Shown here piece after piece: positions 10,870-19,618 of a DNA stretch of 64,000 nt; position 1 is the stretch's first letter; the number at the start of each line of letters is the position of its first letter. The notes beneath the pieces are model-generated. The model worked only from the letters and a program-made list of their open reading frames with translations. It ran no database searches and was not told the DNA's origin. The DNA comes from an uncultured Lactobacillus sp. (GTDB lineage Bacteria > Bacillota > Bacilli > Lactobacillales > Lactobacillaceae). The stretch covers positions 1-64,000 of the forward strand of contig CAMKZU010000009.1 of NCBI GenBank assembly GCA_946477855.1, written 5' to 3'. Made by a program: the position numbers and the translations under genes.

Positions 10870-12420
10870 TTAGTTATTTGAATTTTTAGCTTCTGGCCAA
10901 ACTTTATCGTAATCAACACCAATAATGTCTTTAGTGGTGCGCTTTACTTCATCAGTAGCATCAGCTTTAGAACCGCCGGCACGAAGTCTGGCAATTTCGT
11001 TGATTATTATGGTATGGCTCTTCTTATTTAGTTTATAACCAAATGAGATGAGTAATGCTAAGAAAATCAATACACCAGAGCCAAACAAAATGACATTTAA
11101 AATTGCATTTTGAGTAGCAATTGGCTGAGTTGCTGCATTTTTGGCAAAGCCGTTGTTATCAAGATACATACCAACAAATATACCGGATAGTCCTGAAGTT
11201 AAACCACGGACAAAACTAACGACTGCTTGGAAAGTACCGGCCTTGTTTTCGCCAGTGAGCAGTTCGCCTAAGTCTGGCATAAATGGGTACATGTTCCAAG
11301 GAAGGAACCAGTCAATAGCTCTGGAAATTATGAAGAGCATCATGATGATAAATAATAATACGAATGTGTTCTTGGGTTGCAGTTTGCCTAGAGCATAAAG
11401 AATGATAAATGTAGCCAAGTCAATTGTTAAAGTTACGCCATAAATTTTTCTAGGACCGAATTTAACAACAGCCCAGCCACCAATTAAAGTACCAATAAAA
11501 CCGAAACCGGCAAATGACATGATGTAACCGGCAGTTGAGGCGCTGCCGTGCAGACAGAAAATAACATAATATGTCCAGACCATGCTCATAACATCAAAGC
11601 CGGTGAATGACAGCAGGTAAATCAAAATTTGCTGAGTATATGATTTAACCCGGAATACGCGAAGATAATCCAATAGTTGTCTTCCCAATATCTTCCAGAA
11701 AGAACCGTGAACTTTTTGATGCTTTTTTTGTTTGTTTTCTTCAGCCTCTTTGTCAGCCACATTTTCGACTTGGTCAACAGGCATTTCCCAAGTATTAAAT
11801 GCTGTCAGCCAGAGGCCGAGCAAGTAGACTACACCAAAGAAGACAGCGTTAAGAGTCAACGCCATAGCGCTGTGTTGCCCAAACACCTTAAAGAGTTGTG
11901 CGGGAATGAAGTTGGCAAAGAAGTTTGAAAATGCGGCAAAGACCAACCTGGTGGTAGAAAGTAACGTACGTTCATTAAAGTCGGTAGTCATTTCGTTTGG
12001 CAGAGTTGAATAAGGTACAGTAATCATTTGTTGGATCAGCAAAAATGCTAGATAAACAAAGAAGTAGTACCAGTAGTTCAAACCGCCGAACCACAGGCAA
12101 ATGTAGGAAAGAATTAATGGTGAACCAAAGATTAAAAAGAAATGGCGTCTGCCAAATATTTTTCCTAGTTTAGTGTGGTAAAAGTTGTCGGTAATACCAC
12201 CAGCAACCAAACCAAAAACTGCAGTTACCCAACTACCAATAGCAATAATTGAAGCACCTTGTGTAGCAGATAAATTGCAGAATGATGTGAAGAAGTAGAG
12301 CATCCACGCTGACTGAACGGCTTGCGCCCCACCACTACTGAAATCAGTTAAACCATAACAGATAGCAGTCCAAAGAGTGACTTTCCGCTTAGTATAAATT
12401 CGTTTTGAAAGTTTATTCAT
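10870..12420 (-). CDS. GPH-family sugar:cation symporter
   Basis: A 516-residue transporter of the glycoside-pentoside-hexuronide family (MFS superfamily) with about 12 membrane helices. The N-terminal region shows the GPH pattern: TAICYGLTDFSSGG and GLVAGGITDNFYHTKLGKIFGRRHF, the loop between helices 2 and 3 where MFS proteins carry their conserved Asp and Arg. It probably brings galactosides or pectin-derived oligosaccharides into the cell, and the downstream lacZ supports that. It lacks the C-terminal IIA-like domain of LacS. The C-terminus is hydrophilic (about residues 470-516). A paralogue lies at 18060-19610. Start chosen at the ATG preceded by AGGGGT. Confidence 0.88.
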   Translation of the reverse strand: MNKLSKRIYTKRKVTLWTAICYGLTDFSSGGAQAVQSAWMLYFFTSFCNLSATQGASIIAIGSWVTAVFGLVAGGITDNFYHTKLGKIFGRRHFFLIFGSPLILSYICLWFGGLNYWYYFFVYLAFLLIQQMITVPYSTLPNEMTTDFNERTLLSTTRLVFAAFSNFFANFIPAQLFKVFGQHSAMALTLNAVFFGVVYLLGLWLTAFNTWEMPVDQVENVADKEAEENKQKKHQKVHGSFWKILGRQLLDYLRVFRVKSYTQQILIYLLSFTGFDVMSMVWTYYVIFCLHGSASTAGYIMSFAGFGFIGTLIGGWAVVKFGPRKIYGVTLTIDLATFIILYALGKLQPKNTFVLLFIIMMLFIISRAIDWFLPWNMYPFMPDLGELLTGENKAGTFQAVVSFVRGLTSGLSGIFVGMYLDNNGFAKNAATQPIATQNAILNVILFGSGVLIFLALLISFGYKLNKKSHTIIINEIARLRAGGSKADATDEVKRTTKDIIGVDYDKVWPEAKNSNN

Positions 12421-12796
12421 TTTACATTCTTACCCCTAAATCTATTATAAATCGAATCTATTAAACTATTAGGAAGCGGTTCCACTGAAAATTGTAAACA
12501 TATTTTGTTCAAAAAACCAGAAGTTTTTAAAAAGTTTTTTGTAAAATAAGCTGGCTGTGAATAGCAATTTAGTATACTTAAACTAGTTTTATATATTTTA
12601 TTTAAAACATTTTTGCGAAAATGGTCTAGACCTAAACATAACAAAAAAGCCTAATAATTTAGCCATAAAATAACTATTTTATAAAAGTGGTCTAGTTTTA
12701 CTATCTGTGAATAAAGTTGTTTTGCTAAAATTACTATGCTAAATTAAAAACATGGAAGCGGTCACAAAAAATAAAAAGGTTAGGAGAAATATTTAA
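12421..12796. promoter_or_regulatory. Divergent control region with cre and GGTCTAGACC-type operators
   Basis: This 376-base spacer serves the leftward symporter/lacZ genes and the rightward pectin genes. It contains AGGAAGCGGTTCCA (12471-12484, a symmetric cre-like site), ATGGTCTAGACCTA with the 10-bp palindrome GGTCTAGACC (12623-12632), a second half-site GTGGTCTAG (12687-12695), and TGGAAGCGGTCACA (12753-12766), which matches the CcpA cre consensus at 13 of 14 positions. A weak promoter (TTGTTT 12717-12722, TAAATT 12740-12745) puts the last cre site near the start of the rightward transcript. GGTCTAGACC is the core bound by GntR/HutC-type regulators of amino sugars and disaccharides. No such regulator gene adjoins the locus. 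Confidence 0.7.
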
Positions 12797-15280
12797 ATGG
12801 ATTCTAAGAAATTTACGGTTTCACAAAATGAATCTTTAACTAATTTTCTACTTTCACCAATTACCTATGAGCGCCAAACTACAGTTCCGCCACGAAAATT
12901 TCGCAGTGGGCTTCGGCCTAGCCCTTATGAGTATGAAATGAAAGGTATTGATAATGAGTATCCGGGAAGAGCTTATTTTTTAACTCATAAAGTAATTGAC
13001 CACCAAGATTTAGCTAAGAATATCAAATATACTAAAGTGTATTCCGGCTTTGAGGATGACTTTATTACTTTATCGACTGAAGTTCCGGTACCGACAATCT
13101 TAAGATGTTGGGCTAAAACTTATATTGATATGGATGAAGATGCTAAAGTTCCATTCCAAATGTCAACACCTGGCGGCATGAAAATATGGGTTAATGATAA
13201 GTTGGAAGTAACTTATAAAAATTATACGCGGAATACAACTAAGGCTAAGAACTGTGAATTGTCTTTAGCACAGGGTACTAATGAAATAGTCGTTTATTTT
13301 GATGATTTAGCTGAAAGAGACGCCGACTTTATCTTTTCTCTGGTCAATTTAGGCACTAAAAAGCTCCATGGACATATTCCGGTTAAAGATGCTGCTGCTC
13401 TTGAACATGCACAACATTTACTGGCTTCAATTCATTTCTTGAAGGATTATTACGCTCAAGGCGACATAAAGTTTTTTGTAGATTCACCAGTAGATACTGC
13501 TCTAAGAATTAGATTTAATCCACCTGCTGAAGATCCGTATAGTGATATGCAAAGCGGCAATATTACCGAATTCAAGCAGGATGAGCGCAAAGTAACAATT
13601 ACGCCAGGTGCACATGAATATGTAATGGGCAACACGTATGATTTTCAATTTGCTTCCTTAACCAATGTTGAATTTGGAGTTAAGTTGCCCGATGATTCGT
13701 GGGTTACCAGAATTATTACGTTAACAGTTTATAATACTAAAAACTATGAAAATGTGATTACTGGTAAAACGCTGGCAGAACGTAAAAGACAAGCTTTAGA
13801 ATATTATGCTAGGCAAAACCTTGATGATATTAATGTTGCTATGGCAAAGATGTATCTGAATAAGCCACTTACTTATGAAAAAGGGCATAAGCTGCCTTTT
13901 GAATTAGAAAGTGCACTTAATTTAGTCAATAATCATGGGGATTGTTCCGACTTTATTTTGGCGCCTTTGTTAAGCTTTATGATTAAGTATCCGGACAAGA
14001 TGTCCCCAGAAATTAAGCAGACGCTTAAGGAAACAGCACTAAAGTTCAGATACTGGATAGATGAGCCGGGCAATGACGTCATGTGGTATTTCAGTGAAAA
14101 TCACGCATTCTTATTCCATATTGCACGTTATTTTGCCGGTTATCTGTATCCGAGTGAACAATTCACGGTCAGTGGTCATAAAGGTAAAGAACAATATGAA
14201 CTGGGTAAAAAGCAAATTGAAGACTGGTTTGATGAGTTTTTCAAGTATGGTCTGGCTGAATGGAATTCGTTAACTTACATGCCAATTGATTTGATTGGAC
14301 TGTTCAGTTTATACAATGCGGCACCGGATGAAAGTATCAGAAATCTAGCGCAAAAAGGACTGGATTTTTGTTTCCAAATCATTGCGATCAACTCATTTGG
14401 TAAAAATTATGCCTCAACTTATGGTCGCGTTTATGAACACAACTTAAAAAACATCTCTCTCAGTGAAATTGCCAGTTTAGCTAAAGTCGCGTTTAATATC
14501 GGCTGTTTTAATGATGCCTTAAGAGATGCTGCCCCGTTTTCACTCTCGGATTACGTACCACAAAGTAACCTCAAAAAGTACTTTATTCCGACTAAACCAT
14601 ATAAATTTGAGTATCTTCAAGGAATTAATCAGGCTCATTCATATATCTATAAAACTCCCGCATACGCAATGGCTAGCGTGATTAACTACCAAGTTGGTCA
14701 GCACGGAGTGCAGCAGCACAATATGAATATTGCTTTGAAAGACATGATTACAAACGTCTGGATTACAAACCCTGGTGAGCGTAAGTATAGCGGTGATCAT
14801 AAACCAAGTTACTGGGCAGGTAATAATAGAGAACCTCAAATCAATCAGTATAAAAATTATATGTTTATGACTTATAATTTAACTAAGGATGACTTACCTT
14901 TTATTCATATCTATTATCCATTCTGGGAGTTTGATGAAGAATTAGCTGGTGAAAATTGGTTAGCCTTTCGTAAAGGCGATGCTGCTTGCTTTATTCACTT
15001 TTCAAATCCGATCGTAAAAACTAAGTTTGGTCCCGAAACGGACCGTGAATTTATTAGTAACGGCACTAATCACTTTGTTTTTATTACTTGTTTTACAGTA
15101 AACGGTAAGCTACCCTCCCGCGCTGAATTACTTCAGCGCTTTAAAGTAGACGATGTAAAAAGAGCAGTAGTAGCTGACGGACGGCACTTCAAAGTAAGAC
15201 CAGAAAAATTAACTGTTGATAATGAAGAAGTGCCGACTAATACTGCCAGCTATTTAAAAATTGGTGGTTTAACAAATTAA
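12797..15280 (+). CDS. Uncharacterised 827-residue protein, probable alpha/alpha-barrel carbohydrate enzyme
   Basis: I cannot assign this to a named family. It is a soluble protein without a signal peptide. About residues 1-330 are beta-rich and look like a jelly-roll or carbohydrate-binding fold (WVNDKLEVTYKN, then NEIVVYFDDL). From about residue 335 the sequence is helical with repeated aromatic segments: HGDCSDFILAPLL, DVMWYFSENHAFLFHIARYFAG, YGLAEWNSLTYMPIDLIGLF and ASTYGRVYEHN. Such SENH, EWNS and GRVY signatures resemble six-hairpin or heparinase-like toroid enzymes. The C-terminal 190 residues are beta-rich again. As first gene of a rhamnogalacturonan operon it could be a glycan hydrolase or lyase acting on imported oligosaccharides, with E/H/Y residues in those motifs as candidates. 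A GGAG site precedes the ATG. Confidence 0.65.
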   Translation: MDSKKFTVSQNESLTNFLLSPITYERQTTVPPRKFRSGLRPSPYEYEMKGIDNEYPGRAYFLTHKVIDHQDLAKNIKYTKVYSGFEDDFITLSTEVPVPTILRCWAKTYIDMDEDAKVPFQMSTPGGMKIWVNDKLEVTYKNYTRNTTKAKNCELSLAQGTNEIVVYFDDLAERDADFIFSLVNLGTKKLHGHIPVKDAAALEHAQHLLASIHFLKDYYAQGDIKFFVDSPVDTALRIRFNPPAEDPYSDMQSGNITEFKQDERKVTITPGAHEYVMGNTYDFQFASLTNVEFGVKLPDDSWVTRIITLTVYNTKNYENVITGKTLAERKRQALEYYARQNLDDINVAMAKMYLNKPLTYEKGHKLPFELESALNLVNNHGDCSDFILAPLLSFMIKYPDKMSPEIKQTLKETALKFRYWIDEPGNDVMWYFSENHAFLFHIARYFAGYLYPSEQFTVSGHKGKEQYELGKKQIEDWFDEFFKYGLAEWNSLTYMPIDLIGLFSLYNAAPDESIRNLAQKGLDFCFQIIAINSFGKNYASTYGRVYEHNLKNISLSEIASLAKVAFNIGCFNDALRDAAPFSLSDYVPQSNLKKYFIPTKPYKFEYLQGINQAHSYIYKTPAYAMASVINYQVGQHGVQQHNMNIALKDMITNVWITNPGERKYSGDHKPSYWAGNNREPQINQYKNYMFMTYNLTKDDLPFIHIYYPFWEFDEELAGENWLAFRKGDAACFIHFSNPIVKTKFGPETDREFISNGTNHFVFITCFTVNGKLPSRAELLQRFKVDDVKRAVVADGRHFKVRPEKLTVDNEEVPTNTASYLKIGGLTN

Positions 15281-15306
15281 AATTTTAGTAAGTAGCGGCG
15301 ATAAAT

Positions 15307-16224
15307 ATGGAAGATGTTGTAATTGGCATTGATTTTGGAGGAACAACGATTAAGTTCGGCTTGGTTACTAGAACCGGTCACATAAAAAGGCAATGGTCTA
15401 TTGCTACTCCAGCAAAAACTGCACCAGAAACCGTTATGGCAGAAATTGTTCAGGAAATAAAACGGCGAGTAAGTAGTGCAGAGCACCTTTTAGGTGTTGG
15501 TCTGGGTATTCCAGGATCGGTAAGACCCGATACTTTAGCTGTTTATGACTGCAACAATTTAGGTTGGATTAAAGATACGGATATCCTAGCACTGCTGCAA
15601 AAAGGCTTGGATATACCGCTTGTAATAGAAAATGATGCCAATGCTGCAACTATTGGCGAGAAGTGGCAAGATAGCACCAGTAAAGACAACCTCATGTACG
15701 TTACGTTAGGGACTGGCGTAGGAGCTGGAATTGTATTAAATGATCAGTTGGTTCATGGGTTTGCTGGTGCTGCTGGTGAACTAGGACATGTTATCGTTGA
15801 CCCAAAGGGGTTTAAATGTACTTGTGGTAATCGCGGCTGCCTTGAAACGGTATCATCAGCCACTGGAATAGTACGTCTTTATCAAAAAGAGAGCGGACAA
15901 GATGAAGTCTCAATCACAGCAAAAGAAATTTTTGACCAGGCAAAGCAAAACTCTCCTTTAGCCTTAAACGTGGTGGATCAAGCTTGTGATTATTTAGGCT
16001 TGGCTTTAGCAAATGTCGCGAATGTTCTTAATTTGGAAGAAATTATTATTGGTGGCGGCGTAGCTGCTGCTGGTGAGTTTTTAAGAGCAAGAGTTGAACG
16101 GGCTGTGGATAAGTATCTTTATTTTAGCGCTCAAAATCACATTACTATTAAATTAGCAAGTTTAGGCAATGATGCAGGGATTCTAGGCATGGCAAAATTG
16201 GTTTTGCAAAAAGTAAATAAATAA
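15307..16224 (+). CDS. ROK-family sugar kinase
   Basis: A cytosolic ATP-dependent hexose kinase of the ROK family, 305 residues, near the size of bacterial glucokinases. It has the phosphate loop IGIDFGGTTIKFGLV at the N-terminus, the sugar and catalytic site ENDANAATIGE (catalytic Asp), GELGHVIVDP and the zinc motif CTCGNRGCLE. There is no N-terminal HTH, so it is a kinase rather than a ROK repressor. It lies 26 bases after the 827-residue protein gene and is followed by a hairpin terminator. Beta-galactosidase and epimerase nearby would supply hexoses, but substrate choice (glucose, mannose, allose or other) cannot be decided here. Confidence 0.85.
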   Translation: MEDVVIGIDFGGTTIKFGLVTRTGHIKRQWSIATPAKTAPETVMAEIVQEIKRRVSSAEHLLGVGLGIPGSVRPDTLAVYDCNNLGWIKDTDILALLQKGLDIPLVIENDANAATIGEKWQDSTSKDNLMYVTLGTGVGAGIVLNDQLVHGFAGAAGELGHVIVDPKGFKCTCGNRGCLETVSSATGIVRLYQKESGQDEVSITAKEIFDQAKQNSPLALNVVDQACDYLGLALANVANVLNLEEIIIGGGVAAAGEFLRARVERAVDKYLYFSAQNHITIKLASLGNDAGILGMAKLVLQKVNK

Positions 16225-16287
16225 TATTCATATTTTGGTTATAGCAGCTGCGCCTATAGGTCTGGGTCATGCTGATCATTTGCTTTT

Positions 16288-16326
16288 AAAGACGAGGTAG
16301 AGCTTGTGCTTTATCTGGTCTTTTTT
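16288..16326 (+). terminator. Intrinsic terminator or attenuator before the lyase gene
   Basis: AAAGAC pairs with GTCTTT, extended by AGGTAGAG with CTTTATCT including G-U pairs, around a short loop and followed by six T. It sits only 15-20 bases before the lyase ribosome site, so it may lower expression of the distal genes. Confidence 0.6.
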
Positions 16327-16343
16327 AAAAAGGTGAATTAAAA

Positions 16344-18032
16344 ATGAAAGCGAATCTACGGTTAAAAATTAGTGGCAAAAATTCACGCGCAGCTTTAATT
16401 GATAATGGTCAATTACAAGTATCTTTTGATGAGCAAGGCAAAGTAAAGCATCTACGTTATCAGGGTTTGGAGTTGCTTACCAATCTTGCGGGCGAGCCGG
16501 GTGATCCCGATAAAAGCCATAGCTTTTATTGTGACTATCATCGGGCTGGAAAAACTGTTAACTTGCAGCCGTCGACCCTAAAAATTATTGAGAAATCTGC
16601 CGCACGAATACATATTGCATATATTGATGATACAAACGAATTAGGTATTGAATATCATATTATTATTAATAATAACGATTCCGCAATCTATTCTTATGTC
16701 AAAGCATGGAATAACGTGCACCGCAAATTTAAGATTAATGAATTACGCACGGTTTACCGCTTAAATCGTTCTTTAGTTCCTATTAGTTATAACGGCGAAC
16801 GAACTGGTTTGCAACCAACTTCTGCGCACATGATGCAGGGGCAAAAATTGCAAGATGAAACTTACCTCATGCCGGATGGCTCGCTTTATGACAGCAGCAT
16901 GATTTATTCAAAATATGATTATGCCGGATATTTGGGTAAGACAGATTTGTGGGGCCAATTTGGTCAAAAATTAGGTTTTTGGCTAATTTTACCAGATAAA
17001 AGTGCTTATGGTTGTGGTCCTCTTAATCAAGATTTGCTGGTCCATTATGATGCGATAGTCCTCAATTACATGGTCAGTGAGCACTTCGGCAAGGGCGTGT
17101 TTGAAGTCCAACCTGATTTTAATAAAATTTTTGGCCCCTGGTGCATTTATTTAAATAATGGTGACTTAGCCGATGCTAAAAAAAGAGCGAATCATGAAAA
17201 AACCGCTTGGCCTTATGAATGGGTTAAAGACCCTGATTATGCCCAAACTCTTTATCAGGTACAGGGCAAAATCTATTCAGAATATCGTCATCAAAACTGT
17301 ACGGTCATTCTGACAGATACTAAGGCGGATCAGGTGCCGCTTAACCAGCAAAAGGCTGGTTTTATGTACTATACGGATACGAATACTGCGGGTGAGTTTA
17401 ATATCGCTCACATCAGACCAGGCAAATATTTTCTATATGTCTATGAAAATTATGCAGATGATTTGGCAACCCATCTTTTAAAAGAGGTAATAGTTACTGA
17501 TCACAATTTAGATCTGGGCTTGTTAAAGATTAAGCGGACAACAACAACTATTTGGCAAATTGGTCTGTGTACTCATACTACAGCCGGGATGAAATTCAGT
17601 GAGCAGCTGCGAAATTATAGCTGGCTTGATTTGGTTCCTGCAAACTGGGATTACGACATTGAAAAAGAAGCAGAATGGTACTATTTGCAAAATGACCGTG
17701 GTCGATGGCAAATTCACTTTAGTAAAAAATCCCTGCAATTCGATGGTCGGGACTATGAATTGCAGTTATCTTTTGCCGGGACATCTCAAAAAGATATGAC
17801 AAATGATAATGGCTGCACGGTAAAAATTGCTTTAAATGGTACTACAATAGCGACTAAAATTTTCCCGAATGATCGTGCCGCTTACCGTTCAGCCATGAAA
17901 AGCGGCGGTTATCATCTATGGCAGATAAAATTACCTGCCGCCGCCGTTTTAAATAATAATGTTATTAGTATTACGACTGATGGGTACTTAATGTATGACA
18001 CTATAAGTTTAGTTAAATCAATAATTGATTAG
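16344..18032 (+). CDS. Rhamnogalacturonan lyase-like protein, PL4 type
   Basis: The 562-residue product has the three-domain layout of family 4 rhamnogalacturonan lyases, which break the galacturonate-rhamnose backbone of pectin by beta-elimination. The catalytic-type beta-sandwich covers residues 1-290 (GYLGKTDLWGQFGQKLGFWLILP, FGPWCIYLNNGD). A domain II like fibronectin III covers about 295-395 (AGEFNIAHIRPGKYFLYVY). A C-terminal jelly-roll covers about 400-562 (WQIHFSKKSL, IKLPAAAVLNNNVISI). There is no signal peptide, whereas fungal and Bacteroides enzymes are secreted, so it should act on imported oligomers. Neighbours support this: a symporter, an SGNH acetylesterase and an arabinofuranosidase. 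I could not confirm the catalytic Lys/His by position. Confidence 0.8.
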   Translation: MKANLRLKISGKNSRAALIDNGQLQVSFDEQGKVKHLRYQGLELLTNLAGEPGDPDKSHSFYCDYHRAGKTVNLQPSTLKIIEKSAARIHIAYIDDTNELGIEYHIIINNNDSAIYSYVKAWNNVHRKFKINELRTVYRLNRSLVPISYNGERTGLQPTSAHMMQGQKLQDETYLMPDGSLYDSSMIYSKYDYAGYLGKTDLWGQFGQKLGFWLILPDKSAYGCGPLNQDLLVHYDAIVLNYMVSEHFGKGVFEVQPDFNKIFGPWCIYLNNGDLADAKKRANHEKTAWPYEWVKDPDYAQTLYQVQGKIYSEYRHQNCTVILTDTKADQVPLNQQKAGFMYYTDTNTAGEFNIAHIRPGKYFLYVYENYADDLATHLLKEVIVTDHNLDLGLLKIKRTTTTIWQIGLCTHTTAGMKFSEQLRNYSWLDLVPANWDYDIEKEAEWYYLQNDRGRWQIHFSKKSLQFDGRDYELQLSFAGTSQKDMTNDNGCTVKIALNGTTIATKIFPNDRAAYRSAMKSGGYHLWQIKLPAAAVLNNNVISITTDGYLMYDTISLVKSIID

Positions 18033-18059
18033 TGCTTTTTCGGTATGAGGAGTCAAATT

Positions 18060-19610
18060 ATGAGTAAAGAAAAGAAAAACACCCAGTACCTTTCTACAGG
18101 TGGTGAAGGAGTCAAGATTCCTTTATGGCGCAAAATTGGTTTTTCGGCTTTTCAATTGTCTAATGTAATGATCACACTGGTGACTACATGGTTGATGTAT
18201 TACTACACGACTTTTCTTAAAATTCCGATTGTGGTTGTTACTTTAATGTTTACGTCTGCTAAGATCATTGGCGCTGTCTTAACCCCAATATATGGCTATA
18301 TTTCTGACCGTTTGTATCAGACAAAGTTTGGGCGCAAACATGGGCGTAGAAAATCAATGTTTTTAATAGGAATTCCGTTAAAGTCTTTGACCTATATTTT
18401 TATGTGGATTCCAGGGATGCCGCAACCATTATATTTTGTTTTCTTTTTGCTATATTTTCTTATTACCCCGATGCTGTCAACTTCTCAGTTAACTTTGACA
18501 TCAGAAATGTCGGAAGACTCTGATCAACGGGCACAGCTAGTAGGTTTTAATCAGGCTGGAGCTGCTACTTCCGGAATATTTGCTTCTTTGTTTATTGCTT
18601 GGATATTCAAGCTTTGTGGACAAAATAACGTTAATAGTTTTGTAATTGCCGCTGTAGTCTACGATATTGTAGGTACATTGATGCTCATTCTTTTCTACAA
18701 TTCGGTTTATGAAAGACCGCTTGATGAGTCGACAGTGCTTGAACAAAATAAGATTAGTTTGTGGAAGCGTCTGGTTAATATTTTTTGGAATTTTATTAGT
18801 GCTATCAGAATAAAATCTTATTGGACGTATTTGTTAATGTGGCAGTGCGAGGAACTGTTTCGGACTATTCGGGGAGACATTAATACGTACTTCATTATCT
18901 TTGTCTTACTGTTAAGCCCCACAGAAGTTGCTGTTTCTACGAGTGTAGGCTACTTTTTTGGCATTATCTTTCTCGTGTTCTTCATGTGGCTGCAGGCTAA
19001 AACAAATGGTATGTTTTCATACCGTGTGGGTGCCTGGGGCGCAATCGTTGTCTTTATCGGTATTTTCATGCTGGCCGTTTTAAAACCGGCACATTTAAAT
19101 ATGTGGTGGATTATTGCCATGGTAGCGTTAAATTTCGGCATTACTGGTGTGGTCAATTCTTCGCAATATATCTTCACTTTTTTGCCCGATGTAGATGAAA
19201 TTGTTACTGCCAAAAGGCGAGAAGGAGAATATGCCGGTGTAAACACTACCATTGATACTATTCTTGATTCACTTTTTACCTTAATTATCGGCATTATTTT
19301 ACAAATGACCGGCTTTAAGGCCGGCACCAAAGTACAAGCGCCAACCACGGTCAATGCACTGCTTATTTTATATTGTGTTGTTCCGATTGTTCTGCTGCTT
19401 TTGGGCATAGCCTTTTCTTATATATGTAAATTGAATGTGGAAAACCATAAGATTATTCTGCAGGAGATTAAACGGCTTAGAAATGGTGGCGCCAAAAAGG
19501 ATGTCACTCCTAATACTAAGGCGGTTGTCGAGAATCTAACCGGAATGCCGTATGAAAGATGTTGGGGAAATAACAAAGTTATGGACATTACGCGAAGTAT
19601 TAAAAAGTAG
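18060..19610 (+). CDS. GPH-family sugar:cation symporter (second copy)
   Basis: A 516-residue GPH symporter with about 12 membrane helices, related to the one at 10870-12420. The family loop reads YGYISDRLYQTKFGRKHGRRKS. It probably imports the pectin-derived oligosaccharides that the flanking lyase and esterase process. An upstream ATG at 18045 is in frame, but a GAGGAG site at 18047-18052 lies correctly before the ATG at 18060, so the shorter form is chosen. The stop codon overlaps the start of the next gene. The C-terminus ends in a hydrophilic tail (NHKIILQEIKRLRNGGAKKDV) also present in the first copy, which suggests they share ancestry. Confidence 0.88.
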   Translation: MSKEKKNTQYLSTGGEGVKIPLWRKIGFSAFQLSNVMITLVTTWLMYYYTTFLKIPIVVVTLMFTSAKIIGAVLTPIYGYISDRLYQTKFGRKHGRRKSMFLIGIPLKSLTYIFMWIPGMPQPLYFVFFLLYFLITPMLSTSQLTLTSEMSEDSDQRAQLVGFNQAGAATSGIFASLFIAWIFKLCGQNNVNSFVIAAVVYDIVGTLMLILFYNSVYERPLDESTVLEQNKISLWKRLVNIFWNFISAIRIKSYWTYLLMWQCEELFRTIRGDINTYFIIFVLLLSPTEVAVSTSVGYFFGIIFLVFFMWLQAKTNGMFSYRVGAWGAIVVFIGIFMLAVLKPAHLNMWWIIAMVALNFGITGVVNSSQYIFTFLPDVDEIVTAKRREGEYAGVNTTIDTILDSLFTLIIGIILQMTGFKAGTKVQAPTTVNALLILYCVVPIVLLLLGIAFSYICKLNVENHKIILQEIKRLRNGGAKKDVTPNTKAVVENLTGMPYERCWGNNKVMDITRSIKK

Positions 19611-19618
19611 TGGTGAAA

